DNA from: Candidatus Melainabacteria bacterium
GTDB lineage: Bacteria > Cyanobacteriota > Vampirovibrionia > Obscuribacterales > Obscuribacteraceae
Assembly: GCA_003153555.1 (NCBI GenBank)
Contig: PLZS01000107.1
Location: 1-47,471 of the forward strand
DNA length: 47,471 nt
Reading direction: 5' to 3'
The translations under genes were made by a program, and so were the position numbers. This document shows, piece after piece, positions 1-8,569 of the stretch. Every line of letters starts with the position of its first letter. Positions within the stretch are counted from its first letter, which is position 1. Under the pieces are notes generated by a model. That model saw only the letters and a program-made list of their open reading frames with translations, was not told where the DNA came from and ran no database searches.

Positions 1-1399
1 GTTCGAATTCCGAAACAGAAAGTGCCGCGACATCATTGCCGACACTTCGACCAGTGATCCATTCTGAGACAGGTTGAGTAAAAGCATCGAAGTTCGTGAC
101 AGAATCCCATTGATCACCTGACGCCGTCCACGCATTGGCGTTTTCCCAATTTTCACCAATCAGAGCTGCCTGAGGATTTACAGACTTAACGGCAGTTCGA
201 AACTGACGCCAAATCTCATGATTGAAATTGTCGCTTCCGTCACGACCATCAGAGTCGACATATTTAGGCGCGTCCAACCGCCAGCCATCGATGTTAAACG
301 GTGCCTTGAGATACTTGAGAGCCACTGAATCAGGTGCCACGTAAAGGGCATATTTCAAAGCCTTAGAGGCGAAATTCAATTTGGGAAGACTGTCGTATGT
401 CAGAAACATTGCATATTTGTCAGGCCAACTTTTGAATGTATAGAAAGAATGATAAGGGCTTTGAAGAGACTGGTAAGCACCTGTGACACCAGGTATAGCA
501 TCATACTTACCAAACCATTTATGGCTGTCTCCAGTGTGGTTGAATACTCCATCAAGAATCAGGTATCCGCGCTTACCGTTCAAGATATTGTGCAGTGAAG
601 CGGACAGTTGCGTAAGCTGTTCGTTGGTGCCGAAGGCAGGATCAACCACATCATAGTCAGACGTATCGTACTTGTGATTGCTTGGGGACTTGAAAATAGG
701 ATTGAGATAAACGACATTGGCGCCGATAGTTGTTCTTATGTAGTTAAGCTTGGCAATGATGCCATTCAAGTCACCGCCGTAGAAAATCAGCGAACGGTCC
801 TCGCCGCTTTTTGCCACTGGGCTTTCACCCCAATGTCTTTGAATTGTGGCGACACCTGCATATTTGTATTTACCATCGGTGACATCATTAGCGGTATTGC
901 CGTTGTTGAAACGATCTGGAAAAATCTGATAAATGATTCCATCTTTCAACCAAGTGGGCGTCTTAAAACCAGGAACCACATAAAAATCGCCATCTGCTGG
1001 TTCCGATGATACAGTGCCGAGGGCGTTGTACCAAGCGGTGGTGCTTCCATCATGCAAAGCAAAACGATAATACTTTCGTGCCGGACTGGCGGGAATTGTT
1101 GCTTGCCAGTATTCAAAAACAGAGTCTGGTTTCGTTATCTCTCTTTTCATCGGCAGGTCATGAAACTTGCGATCAGCGGCATCAAAGTATTTTACGTTAG
1201 CGCTAGTAAGATCCTTATTGAATGCTCGAAATCTAACTGATAGCGGCGTCTTAGAATCTGGCTCGTTTGAGTTGGTAAACAAAGGTCCCTGGTCATGGAA
1301 CAATCCATCCCACTCGATGTTGGAATCCTGACCAGCTGCATTGGCCCCTGGATGTGCTAGCAGAGCCAGAATCAGCGCTAGCGTCAAAATTTTCAACAT
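1..1399 (-). CDS. Exported alpha-amylase family (GH13) glycoside hydrolase, C-terminus cut by window edge
   Basis: Reading the minus strand from an ATG at 1399 gives about 466 codons running off the window at base 1. The protein begins with a Sec-type signal peptide (MLKILTLALILALLAHPGANA), followed by an N-terminal beta domain and a GH13 barrel. GH13 conserved regions are visible: DGVFNH (region I, about residue 281), GWRLDAPK (region II, with the nucleophile Asp at about 376) and LIGENW (region III, acid/base Glu at about 415). Region IV and the C-terminal domain lie outside the window. The family hydrolyses or rearranges alpha-1,4/1,6-glucans; the N-terminal domain plus GENW resembles neopullulanase/cyclomaltodextrinase types, but the subfamily cannot be fixed. 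An in-frame ATG at 1429 exists, but the start at 1399 places the signal peptide at the N-terminus. It acts outside the cytoplasmic membrane. Confidence 0.88.
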   Translation of the reverse strand, partial: MLKILTLALILALLAHPGANAAGQDSNIEWDGLFHDQGPLFTNSNEPDSKTPLSVRFRAFNKDLTSANVKYFDAADRKFHDLPMKREITKPDSVFEYWQATIPASPARKYYRFALHDGSTTAWYNALGTVSSEPADGDFYVVPGFKTPTWLKDGIIYQIFPDRFNNGNTANDVTDGKYKYAGVATIQRHWGESPVAKSGEDRSLIFYGGDLNGIIAKLNYIRTTIGANVVYLNPIFKSPSNHKYDTSDYDVVDPAFGTNEQLTQLSASLHNILNGKRGYLILDGVFNHTGDSHKWFGKYDAIPGVTGAYQSLQSPYHSFYTFKSWPDKYAMFLTYDSLPKLNFASKALKYALYVAPDSVALKYLKAPFNIDGWRLDAPKYVDSDGRDGSDNFNHEIWRQFRTAVKSVNPQAALIGENWENANAWTASGDQWDSVTNFDAFTQPVSEWITGRSVGNDVAALSVSEFE

Positions 1400-1515
1400 T
1401 CGATCACCGGTGGAGAGACAGCGCGACATCAAGAGCGACGCGCGATCATACCGGACCTTAAGATGTTTGGCAACGATTGATAACTCTGCCTTACTCCGTC
1501 ATCTCGAAACTCCGG

Positions 1516-3312
1516 TCAGCGTTTGGGCGCAACAGATCGATTTTTCCACTGTGTGAACGCAGGCAGACCTTCATTGATAAACGTCTTAAGCTCGTCAGGT
1601 GTATCTTTAAATCCAAATTGCGTTTTAAGTGGAACAATCGTAGTTTGTCCACGGCCATTTGGCACCACACCAGCGACTATAGTTATCGGTACGCCTTGAT
1701 CAGCTCCTAATCGTTGCGCGAGATCAGGTGTATTCTCCAATAAAACACGGACTACTACCGCTTTGTCTTTCAGATCAGATTCTGCCTGTGCTAAATAAGG
1801 AGCCATTTTCTTGCATGGAATGCATTTAGTTGAACCAATCTTTATTATCACAGCCAGTCCTTTATCGTCAGCATCCTTTAAAACTGCCTCAAACTCTTGC
1901 TCAGTTTTAACTGCCTTTTTCTCGTCTTCTTCGATTATTTTTTTACGATCTAAATTTTTGGCTCTTTCTTCGTTCTCTTTAACTATCCTGACCTGCTCTA
2001 ACTTTCTTGCCTTCGCTTCGTTTTCATCTACTGCTTTTTCTGGCTCTAGCTTTTTGGACTCCTCACGTTTCTCAGGATTTAGATCTGGCGTCCGTCGCTC
2101 TCGATTTCCATCTCCACCATACTTAAAGAGATCCGAAGGCGTACGCTCTCGATCGCCACCATACTTAAAGAGGTCAGGACCGGAAGTACGCGCTTTTAGC
2201 TCAGGCAATAAGGACTTCAACACCTCATCAGGTGTGCCGGCTCGTGCAAGCTTGTCATTGAAGACATTGTTTGAATAGAGACCCGGATTTCTGTCGCCAG
2301 CAGCTCGTATCCACTGGCTGCCCACATCTCGAAACTTGTCCTTGATTTCTCCCGATTTGTCATTAGCCCAATCCAGACAAGCCAGCCCGAGCTCAGCCCG
2401 CATAGACCATTTCGAATCAGCAACAACACGCAGAGCTGCAGCGTGTTGCATCAACTCAGTATATTTTGCAGATCCACTTTTGGCCGATTGTAGTTCCTTG
2501 TTGATCCGCAAATGTTCGGCTTGAAGATCTTGCGGCTTGATGTTATCTGCAGCGTCGATGGCAATATGATAGAACCGTTCAGACTGGTGCCAGTCCTTTG
2601 TTCCTTCAGCTTGCTTCAACGCTTCATCGATTATTTGTCGAGTGTCTACAATTCTCTGCTTCGGAGAATCTCCTTTTTCCGTTGATTCGCTTGCTATTTT
2701 GAACTGACCTTTATATGACTCCATTTTCTCATGAGCTTGACTGATGGCTTGGTTGAACGATCCGATCATTGAACGATCTGATCCCTGCCATCGGAAGTTT
2801 GCCGCCTCTGGTTGGAGAGAACCGTCTTTACCTGGTTTAACAGTAAAGACAAACGACACCGCGGCATTGTGTCCGCCGGCCAATTGTGAATCGGCAAAGC
2901 TCGCTAGTGCCCCATCTTTGCACTTAGCTCTGTCGACATAGATGTAGACGGCGTCTTTGGCTGCACCATTTTCCGCCTCAGGAAGAGCATTCTGAACTAA
3001 GTGGCGAGTATTGTTATGCTCGAAACTACCGAATATTGCAACTAGAGGCTTGCCGCTGCGCGCAGCTTCTTTGTAGGCGTCACCATAGTTGTCCTGAGTG
3101 TACTTAAAATTCTGCTTGATCATCTTGTCGTAATCGCCTCTCGACTGTCCGTCGACCGCGACTACGGTGCCATGACTATTGTCATTGGCAATGCTGAATC
3201 CATCGTTTAAGTTAACCGTGCGTCTCTGATTGAAATACTGCTGGAGACGCTGTTGTTCATATAAATCTGGCGCATAATTCGGACGCACAACCTGTGCATC
3301 TGGTCTCACCAC
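1516..3312 (-). CDS. Protein with two thioredoxin-fold domains joined by a charged coiled-coil linker
   Basis: This 598-residue protein ends in a clear thioredoxin-like domain (about residues 475-590) with a CIPCK active-site motif near residue 495 preceded by a beta strand, and a cis-Pro-like GVPIT segment. An N-terminal region (about 80-160, starting KPLVAIFGSFEHNN) looks like a second thioredoxin fold without CxxC. Between them lie helical sequence, a short duplication (DLFKYGGD twice, around 2100-2175) and a highly charged E/K-rich stretch likely to form a coiled coil. A disulfide or thiol redox role is suggested by CxxC but the partner is unknown. The start is a GTG at 3312 with a poor ribosome site; the frame stays open to a stop at 3346-3348 without a better start or signal peptide, so localisation is unclear and the true N-terminus is uncertain. 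Confidence 0.72.
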   Translation of the reverse strand: MVRPDAQVVRPNYAPDLYEQQRLQQYFNQRRTVNLNDGFSIANDNSHGTVVAVDGQSRGDYDKMIKQNFKYTQDNYGDAYKEAARSGKPLVAIFGSFEHNNTRHLVQNALPEAENGAAKDAVYIYVDRAKCKDGALASFADSQLAGGHNAAVSFVFTVKPGKDGSLQPEAANFRWQGSDRSMIGSFNQAISQAHEKMESYKGQFKIASESTEKGDSPKQRIVDTRQIIDEALKQAEGTKDWHQSERFYHIAIDAADNIKPQDLQAEHLRINKELQSAKSGSAKYTELMQHAAALRVVADSKWSMRAELGLACLDWANDKSGEIKDKFRDVGSQWIRAAGDRNPGLYSNNVFNDKLARAGTPDEVLKSLLPELKARTSGPDLFKYGGDRERTPSDLFKYGGDGNRERRTPDLNPEKREESKKLEPEKAVDENEAKARKLEQVRIVKENEERAKNLDRKKIIEEDEKKAVKTEQEFEAVLKDADDKGLAVIIKIGSTKCIPCKKMAPYLAQAESDLKDKAVVVRVLLENTPDLAQRLGADQGVPITIVAGVVPNGRGQTTIVPLKTQFGFKDTPDELKTFINEGLPAFTQWKNRSVAPKR

Positions 3313-3703
3313 CCTAGGTGTAGGGTAGCAAATTTCTTGGCCGCCTCAACCCATGATTGCACCGCCTTCTGTCCACAGTAATTCCTTGAACACAATTATT
3401 CTGGGACCGAATTGTGCCATCTTTGTGTCTATCACGCCGCCTAACAGGCTCTAACAGGGAAATTTCACAACTGAAAGATCTGGGTGACAATCCGAAAGAC
3501 TGGGACGTTGATCGTGTCTGGACCTAATATGGACAGATTTTGTCTTACAATGAATGATTCGCCCTGTGAATGATTCCTGGAGATACTATGATTCTTGAAA
3601 ACGCTCTCCACTCTTTGGTTTGGTCGAATCCCTCGATCGCAGACGATCCGGCATTGCACTATGACTAGCAAGGAAACTACCAAGAAGCCAAGCCGAGGTA
3701 AAG
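3313..3703. other. Gene-poor intergenic stretch between divergent genes
   Basis: This stretch of about 390 bases separates the minus-strand thioredoxin-like gene from the plus-strand DUF1460-type gene. The only open frames are short, in poor context and without recognisable protein features. I see no clear terminator or paired -35/-10 boxes. The end of the stretch carries a good Shine-Dalgarno (GAGGTAAAG) just before the ATG at 3704. Confidence 0.5.
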
Positions 3704-4591
3704 ATGACATCGCGTCGAACATTCCTTAGAAATATGCTCGCAGTGTTGGGATCTCTTTCTGCTTTTGACTGGGCAGCGATTGCCGCCCAACCAACTAACT
3801 TCCAAGGTCAGGATGTATTCAACCGCATTGTAAGTCGGGCGGTCGACGGCAAGTGGTGCGCTCTTCCCATCGGAGAGTTGATGGGCAACATTGCCAAAGA
3901 GTTGGAGGGAACTAACTACGTCGGAGGAACTCTGGATCTGTCACCCGATCACGAGGTATGCACTGTTGATCTGAGTGCACTCGATTGCGTCACATTCTTC
4001 GAAACCACGCTTGCCTTCGCCCGCATGCTCAAAAAAGGTGGCCGCACTCCCGATGCGTTACTGACTGAAGTCAGTTTCACCCGCTATCGTAATGGTGCTC
4101 CCGGCGATTACAGCACGAGATTACACTATACAACGGATTGGTTCGTGGACAATAAGAAGAAGCATGTTGTGAAATTACTGTCCAACTTGCCCGGCGCTGA
4201 ACCATTTAAACAACAGGTTGATTTCATGACGAGCCATCCCAACAGCTACCCGCAGCTTGTTGCTCATCCAGAGATGATCTCCATCATCAAGCAACAAGAA
4301 GAAGCAATTAACAGACACGCTCTAAAGTTCATACCGATGAACAAAATCGCAGCAATTGAATTACTTCTAAAAACCGGAGATATTGTGGGAGTTTGCACGA
4401 ATCAAACCGGTCTCGACATAGTTCACACTGGTTTAGTTTTACGCGACAACGAAGGTGTTGCCCACTTTATGGACGCCTCATCAAAAAAGAGCAGCATGAA
4501 GGTAACTATCGAGCCCGGTCCAATCAGTCAAGCACTCAAATGGTCAAAAAATCTAACTGGCATAATGTTGGCTCGTCCCCTCGAGCCGTGA
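3704..4591 (+). CDS. DUF1460-family cysteine hydrolase (N-acetylmuramoyl-L-alanine amidase-like), Tat-type export signal
   Basis: The 295-residue product starts SRRTFLRN, a twin-arginine motif, followed by a short hydrophobic stretch ending at AIAAQP, so export as a folded protein by Tat is likely. The body shows the DUF1460 hallmarks: LDCVTFFET with the candidate nucleophile Cys95, and GDIVGV...GLDIVHTG with His242 as candidate general base, the papain-like NlpC/P60-type arrangement. Family members are proposed to act on cell-wall peptides or amidase substrates; the exact substrate is not known here. The Shine-Dalgarno GAGGTAAAG sits just upstream of the ATG. The next gene (endonuclease III) follows after about 40 bases on the same strand but is functionally unrelated. 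Confidence 0.8.
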   Translation: MTSRRTFLRNMLAVLGSLSAFDWAAIAAQPTNFQGQDVFNRIVSRAVDGKWCALPIGELMGNIAKELEGTNYVGGTLDLSPDHEVCTVDLSALDCVTFFETTLAFARMLKKGGRTPDALLTEVSFTRYRNGAPGDYSTRLHYTTDWFVDNKKKHVVKLLSNLPGAEPFKQQVDFMTSHPNSYPQLVAHPEMISIIKQQEEAINRHALKFIPMNKIAAIELLLKTGDIVGVCTNQTGLDIVHTGLVLRDNEGVAHFMDASSKKSSMKVTIEPGPISQALKWSKNLTGIMLARPLEP

Positions 4592-4632
4592 ACCCAAGGT
4601 AAAATTCAGCAGGTATCAAGGAAATTTGAACA

Positions 4633-5511
4633 GTGAAGAAAACAGTCAGAGGCACAAATTCGAAGCCCGTAGCAAATAAGCAGAAGCCTATGGCAAGCAA
4701 GCCTAAGCTCGCGGATAACAAACCTAAACTCGGAGTAAAACCTAAACCGATATCGGTTCAACTCAAAAAAGCAGACGCTGGCGAGAAACCGCAGCCCGCC
4801 AAAGCAAAACCAATTTCAGTGACGACTAAGGCCAAGAGTAAACAAACTATTGAAAAGGCAGCTGTAGAACCTGCATTTAAGAAGGTGTCAGCAAGTGTGG
4901 CTCAACAAGCGATGATCTTGCTGTGCCAACAGTATCCCGAAGCCGAATGCGAGCTGAATTACAACAGTGCATTCCAATTACTAACAGCTGTGATCATGTC
5001 TGCTCAAACAACTGATGTCACTGTCAATAAAGTTACGCCAACTCTTTTTGAAAGGTTTCCGGATGCTAAGAGCCTGGCTGAAGCTGACTTGGATGAAATC
5101 AAGGAGATTATCAAGCCGACAGGATTCTTCAATGCCAAAGCAAATAATATACAAAAGTGCGCGCAAGCGCTAGTAGCAAATTTTGGTGGCATTGTTCCTC
5201 AGACGATTGAAGAACTAGTCACACTTCCTGGAGTAGGGCGTAAGACAGCCAACGTTGTGCTTGGTGTCGTATTCGGTGTGCCTGGATGGACTGTGGATAC
5301 GCATGTTCAAAGACTGTCAGGGCGTCTTGGATTTTCAAAAAATACCGAGCCGGAAAAAATCGAGATTGATCTGCAGAATCTTTTTCCCAATCAGGACTGG
5401 TCGCAACTATCCATTACGTTGATTTGGCATGGACGAAGAATATGCTTCGCACGCAAGCCGGACTGCCCGCGTTGCCCGATCAACGATCTTTGCCCCAGTT
5501 CAATAGTCTAA
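4633..5511 (+). CDS. nth: Endonuclease III (HhH-GPD DNA glycosylase/AP lyase) with basic N-terminal tail
   Basis: The enzyme excises oxidised pyrimidines and cleaves AP sites in base-excision repair. The catalytic domain (about residues 85-292) has the helix-hairpin-helix LPGVGRKTANVVL with the catalytic Lys, the VDTHVQRL motif with the catalytic Asp, and a C-terminal [4Fe-4S] site of the form C-x6-C-x2-C-x5-C (CFARKPDCPRCPINDLC). Ordinary Nth proteins are about 210-220 residues; this one has about 80 extra N-terminal residues, very rich in Lys, Pro and Ala, with KPKPISV/AKPISV repeated, probably a disordered DNA-binding tail. The start is a GTG at 4633 behind AAGGAAA. No in-frame ATG near the domain boundary obviously gives a shorter form. 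Confidence 0.93.
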   Translation: MKKTVRGTNSKPVANKQKPMASKPKLADNKPKLGVKPKPISVQLKKADAGEKPQPAKAKPISVTTKAKSKQTIEKAAVEPAFKKVSASVAQQAMILLCQQYPEAECELNYNSAFQLLTAVIMSAQTTDVTVNKVTPTLFERFPDAKSLAEADLDEIKEIIKPTGFFNAKANNIQKCAQALVANFGGIVPQTIEELVTLPGVGRKTANVVLGVVFGVPGWTVDTHVQRLSGRLGFSKNTEPEKIEIDLQNLFPNQDWSQLSITLIWHGRRICFARKPDCPRCPINDLCPSSIV

Positions 5512-5661
5512 CTTCTAGAACCTGTGAAGTATTTGCACATCGGCGTGTGGAGCAAAACCTGAAGCCATCTCCAACAGATCAATTGTTATACTGTTTGCGC
5601 ATTCAAACTTTGCGCGTTTCTCACCGGTATAACTGTGGAGACTAAGCGACAGGTTCGCAAG

Positions 5662-6807
5662 ATGAGTAACCAGGACAAAATCAAACTTACGCGAATGGCA
5701 CTTCTTATTGGCTGCGCAAGTTTGGGCAGCTCCTTTCTGTTGCAAGACTGTTCGCTGTCAAAAAATCAAGAAATCGCCAAAATGGAGGCTGAGAGCCAGC
5801 AGTACATTCGCGACGTGGACTTTCAACTCTATGCACCCAAAAGCGTTGTCGATGGTTTGCGCTTTGATTCAGTCATGCCTTACAGGTCAGATTTGCATCC
5901 GCCTATTGTGCAGCTGAACTTCGATGGTACCTTTAATATGCTCGAATCGAAGCGCACCGCTGAGTTCAATCCACCTAGCGACTGCGGACCCTTTGAACCT
6001 GATAGCAGAGATGGGTACCCCGAATGGAAGGATCCAGGCAGGCTTATAGCGAAGACCTCTAAAGGCTATGAAATTTACGTCTCACACTCGGTATCGTCCA
6101 ATTCTGATCAGTACTATGTGCCAATTGATAACACTCTTTTGAGATTTTCAGCCAGCACCGTGTATCGGGACGCTCCCAAGCGCGATTCGCTGATAAAGCT
6201 GGTGAACACGATGGAGAAGGTCAGCCCTGAGGAGTTGCTCGCACTGGGACGCCAAGCCAGTCAGTTTCGCGACCAGATTGAAAAACATCCGGACCAGTAT
6301 GTGAGGTTTGTGCCGTTTCTGCCGAAGTATGTTCCATTCGGATACAAATCGCTGGGTGCGGATTTCAGCAATCCATTGGATGTAACAAATCCCTTTATGA
6401 CGTTGAAATATCGGCTCAGCTTCCCTAGCAGTCCTTATCCCGTCGATTTAACAATTTATGAATTCGTCGCTGACAAAGGTTTCAATCCGCCGGACAGTTG
6501 CGGCTGCCAGAGTCCTGAGGTTGATGGTGGAATCTATTGTCCGGGCACAGAGATCGGAACCACCAATGATGGCATAAAAGTGTGGGCTGAGGGAACCAAA
6601 GCCGAAGGAGATTATTTGAAAAAATTCAGAAGACCAGTGAATAACAGCCCTGCCTATTTGAAAATAGGGCAAACCAAGATTACCATCGATCATCAGTTCG
6701 GCGGAGACGCAAAAAAACGGCAAGAGCAATTGATGAAAGTTATAAATTCTCTCGAAAAGACTACCCCATCAGGTGTCGTTCGCTTCGATCAGTGGACTTC
6801 CCATTGA
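5662..6807 (+). CDS. Exported protein of unknown function with an internal domain duplication
   Basis: I do not recognise this family. The 381-residue product (from ATG 5662, AGG upstream; a GTG at 5635 is also possible) has an N-terminal hydrophobic signal and a Cys in LLQDCS that could be an atypical lipobox or simply the mature N-terminus. Two halves look like repeats: each has a beta-rich segment ending FNPPSDCG or FNPPDSCG, then a segment with a GY/GI-type strand, and closes with a helix resembling LIKLVNTMEKVSPEE or LMKVINSLEKTTPSG. Each half therefore carries a matching FNPP..CG motif. It is probably periplasmic or outer-surface. Neighbours give no functional hint. Confidence 0.7.
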   Translation: MSNQDKIKLTRMALLIGCASLGSSFLLQDCSLSKNQEIAKMEAESQQYIRDVDFQLYAPKSVVDGLRFDSVMPYRSDLHPPIVQLNFDGTFNMLESKRTAEFNPPSDCGPFEPDSRDGYPEWKDPGRLIAKTSKGYEIYVSHSVSSNSDQYYVPIDNTLLRFSASTVYRDAPKRDSLIKLVNTMEKVSPEELLALGRQASQFRDQIEKHPDQYVRFVPFLPKYVPFGYKSLGADFSNPLDVTNPFMTLKYRLSFPSSPYPVDLTIYEFVADKGFNPPDSCGCQSPEVDGGIYCPGTEIGTTNDGIKVWAEGTKAEGDYLKKFRRPVNNSPAYLKIGQTKITIDHQFGGDAKKRQEQLMKVINSLEKTTPSGVVRFDQWTSH

Positions 6808-7144
6808 GTTAGCCCTTTGATGGAATGCACTATTGGGGTAGCCAATCTTAGAATCTGCTTGATACCACATCTGCTACCGGTAGATTAGTTGTAGCGGCGT
6901 GACATCATAAACAGTTGGGCGTGACATCATCCGCTGTTTCTGACTCAAATTAACCGCCACCGGAAATGATGCCGAACTCAAATTAATGACAATGAACCCA
7001 AATTAAATGACACCAGCGCAAATCAACTGACACCAGGACTGATGACAAGGCAGAGTAAGGAAAACGAACCTTTGTCTTACTGGCAACGCTGCCACTTTTA
7101 CTGTTCGCCCAACTGAGGGTTGGCACATAATCATTGCCACACCT
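6808..7144. other. Gene-free strip holding iterated repeats between convergent genes
   Basis: This stretch of about 340 bases lies between the end of the plus-strand exported protein and the end of the minus-strand biosynthetic operon. It contains a perfect palindrome CTACCGGTAG (6874-6883), two copies of GTGACATCAT 22 bases apart (6899 and 6921), and a run of 20-bp iterons. Near 7084-7125 there are short inverted repeats (TGGCA/TGCCA and CCAAC/GTTGG) that could help end the operon transcript but lack a T-run. Confidence 0.5.
6977..7036 (-). repeat. Three 20-bp direct iterons, resembling an IS21-type element end
   Basis: Three adjacent 20-base units begin at 6977, 6997 and 7017 with the pattern C-N-CAAATTAA-N-TGACA-N-CAG (first CTCAAATTAATGACAATGAA, second CCCAAATTAAATGACACCAG, third CGCAAATCAACTGACACCAG). 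A partial copy, CTCAAATTAA, sits at 6944 and two GTGACATCAT words at 6899 and 6921. Read on the minus strand the units are TGTCA-N-TTAATTTG, the style of multiple terminal repeats found at the ends of IS21-family insertion sequences. No transposase is present, so this would be a solo end or relic. Regulatory iterons remain possible. Confidence 0.55.
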
Positions 7145-7366
7145 TTACTTCGCTTCAAAGGCACTAACCAAGTCGCCCACAGTTTTCACATCCTTTAGAT
7201 CGTCTTGCACTAAGAACTTCTCGAACTCCTCCTGCAGTTCGATCACCATATCGATCAGGACAAATGAATCCGTGACAAGATTATTTAGCACAGCATCATC
7301 AGCCAGCCTATCCACAGGCTGTTTCAAGATTCGCGACATCGTTTCTTTGAACTTAAGTCGGTCCAT
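7145..7366 (-). CDS. Acyl carrier protein (second carrier of the biosynthetic operon)
   Basis: The 73-residue protein has the carrier-protein four-helix pattern with a 4'-phosphopantetheine attachment serine, Ser34, in VTDSFVLIDMVIEL, followed by the typical helix III sequence and TVGDLVSAFEAK. It should be activated by the PPTase encoded two genes upstream and carry an acyl or aminoacyl thioester. It is the last gene of the operon: its ATG overlaps the end of the di-iron protein gene by 14 bases and is preceded by GAGAGG. It differs clearly from the other carrier in the operon, which argues that each has its own loading enzyme. Confidence 0.85.
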   Translation of the reverse strand: MDRLKFKETMSRILKQPVDRLADDAVLNNLVTDSFVLIDMVIELQEEFEKFLVQDDLKDVKTVGDLVSAFEAK

Positions 7367-7931
7367 TTACAAGCCTCTCATTCGCATGCAGTATTTCTCT
7401 GATTCGTTCTCCATGTTCGGACATAGTATGTTGGTAAACCTCACGATCAGCTTCTTTGAATTTGCGCTGAGTTTTCTCGATCAATTCTTTTCCATGTTTT
7501 TCTTCCATTTCATGAAGCGCATCTCGAATCCACTCAATGTGCCACTTTTCGTCTTTCATAATCTTTTGCAGTGTTTCACGCACGATCGGATTGAGCCCCG
7601 GCACCTGGCTATGAACTGAATACTGGCTAATTACTCTTTGTTCAAACACCTGTGTGATAGCAAGCACTTCCATAATATTGACGGGCATTCCAGCAGCCTC
7701 CAGATATTGATCTTGATATACCTCATTGAGTTTAAGAGGCTTAGCATCGAGTCTTTCAATACACGACGTCCAATACCATGCGTGCGCCGATTCATCTGCG
7801 AAATGCTTCGTAAGGTCACGTTGAATGTGACCCGGTCGCAAAGACTGCGCAAGTCGACCAAAAAACAAGGCACCACTAATTTCAGACGATCGATAAAAAC
7901 TAAGCAGCCATAATTCGTTCTCAGAAAGCAT
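7353..7931 (-). CDS. Ferritin-like/MiaE-like di-iron four-helix-bundle protein, probable oxygenase
   Basis: The 192-residue, all-helical protein has the four-helix di-iron ligand set: Glu17, E47-S-A-H50, Glu97 (or Glu88) and E128-K-W-H131, that is E...ExxH...E...ExxH. Such proteins (ferritin-like, MiaE-like, UndA-like folds) bind two metals and often use O2 for hydroxylation, desaturation or oxidative cleavage. The exact reaction cannot be read from sequence. The gene follows the PPTase stop by 2 bases and overlaps the terminal carrier-protein gene, so it belongs to the biosynthetic operon and probably acts on a carrier-bound or released intermediate. It is the second di-iron enzyme of the operon, unrelated in motif order to the AurF-like one. 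Confidence 0.75.
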   Translation of the reverse strand: MLSENELWLLSFYRSSEISGALFFGRLAQSLRPGHIQRDLTKHFADESAHAWYWTSCIERLDAKPLKLNEVYQDQYLEAAGMPVNIMEVLAITQVFEQRVISQYSVHSQVPGLNPIVRETLQKIMKDEKWHIEWIRDALHEMEEKHGKELIEKTQRKFKEADREVYQHTMSEHGERIREILHANERLVNGPT

Positions 7932-7933
7932 AA

Positions 7934-8569
7934 TTAGTTCACCATATTGAGAGCACCAGAAATCACCAATGAATCAAGCTGTACGCTCGCATAACAAAAC
8001 TCAGAGTTATTATCTCCTATCGAAGCTTTACCAGACAGCGACTTAGGATCCAACGCAGTGTAGTTCTTCAAGCCTCTGCCGTTGTTGTTTATGTCCGCTT
8101 TAAAAAGGGACTCTTTTACCGTCCAGAGGCGAAGCAATTCTATCGAGCGCTCAGAATCAGGCAATGCAAAAATGTAAGTTTGTTCATGCTCAACAAGGAA
8201 AAATCTAGCTGTTCCAGGTTTGACTATTCTGACAAATTCAACGTCAACCCCAACTCCTGATACAAACTTAGAATCGCTGAAGACAGCAATCGCCAGCTCA
8301 CCACTGTGCGATAGGGACAGTTCTTTATTCGGAAAAGCTAATTCAGCTGTATCTGGATCTCGTCCTATTTTATTGAGAAGACCTTTCAAAGCAGCTCTTC
8401 CCATAAGCCAGGATTTAGCACGTGCTGTGCGGGCCAACTCTCCAAACTTCGCTTGTTCGGCAGTGGTCAGGGCGGATGGCTCCAATATTGCCGTTGCGAC
8501 GGCGACGCGCATGGGAACAGCCAACGATGCGTTTAGCATATTTTCTATTTGTACCTCAAGAGCTGACAA
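7934..8569 (-). CDS. 4'-phosphopantetheinyl transferase, Sfp type
   Basis: The enzyme transfers phosphopantetheine from CoA to the serine of carrier proteins. The 211-residue sequence has the Sfp-family motifs: SWLMGRAALK (about 53-62), LSLSHSGELAIAV (about 84-96), GVGVDVE (106-111, metal-binding Asp/Glu) and WTVKESLFKA (149-158, the WxxKEA-like motif). Its presence inside the operon suggests dedicated activation of the two operon carriers at 10542-10799 and 7145-7366. The start is a TTG at 8569 behind a strong GGGGGAGGG; it overlaps the reductase gene by 14 bases. The next ATG in frame is at codon 11 and has a poorer ribosome site. Confidence 0.9.
   Translation of the reverse strand: MSALEVQIENMLNASLAVPMRVAVATAILEPSALTTAEQAKFGELARTARAKSWLMGRAALKGLLNKIGRDPDTAELAFPNKELSLSHSGELAIAVFSDSKFVSGVGVDVEFVRIVKPGTARFFLVEHEQTYIFALPDSERSIELLRLWTVKESLFKADINNNGRGLKNYTALDPKSLSGKASIGDNNSEFCYASVQLDSLVISGALNMVN

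Noticed and set aside
1..12. GTTCGAATTC resembling a tRNA T-loop at the window start
   Set aside because: It is in frame within the amylase coding sequence and no tRNA arms can be formed.
1811..2278. Plus-strand 155-codon open frame opposite the thioredoxin-like protein
   Set aside because: It is the antisense of the charged linker, a Ser/Phe-rich translation typical of reverse-read Glu/Lys-rich coding sequence.
6977..7036. CRISPR array
   Set aside because: The 20-bp units are contiguous with no spacers between them.
7134..7619. Plus-strand 161-codon open frame antisense to the carrier and di-iron protein genes
   Set aside because: It is a shadow of two well-supported minus-strand genes with clear family motifs; the plus-strand translation is Ser/Phe-rich with no recognisable domain or ribosome site.
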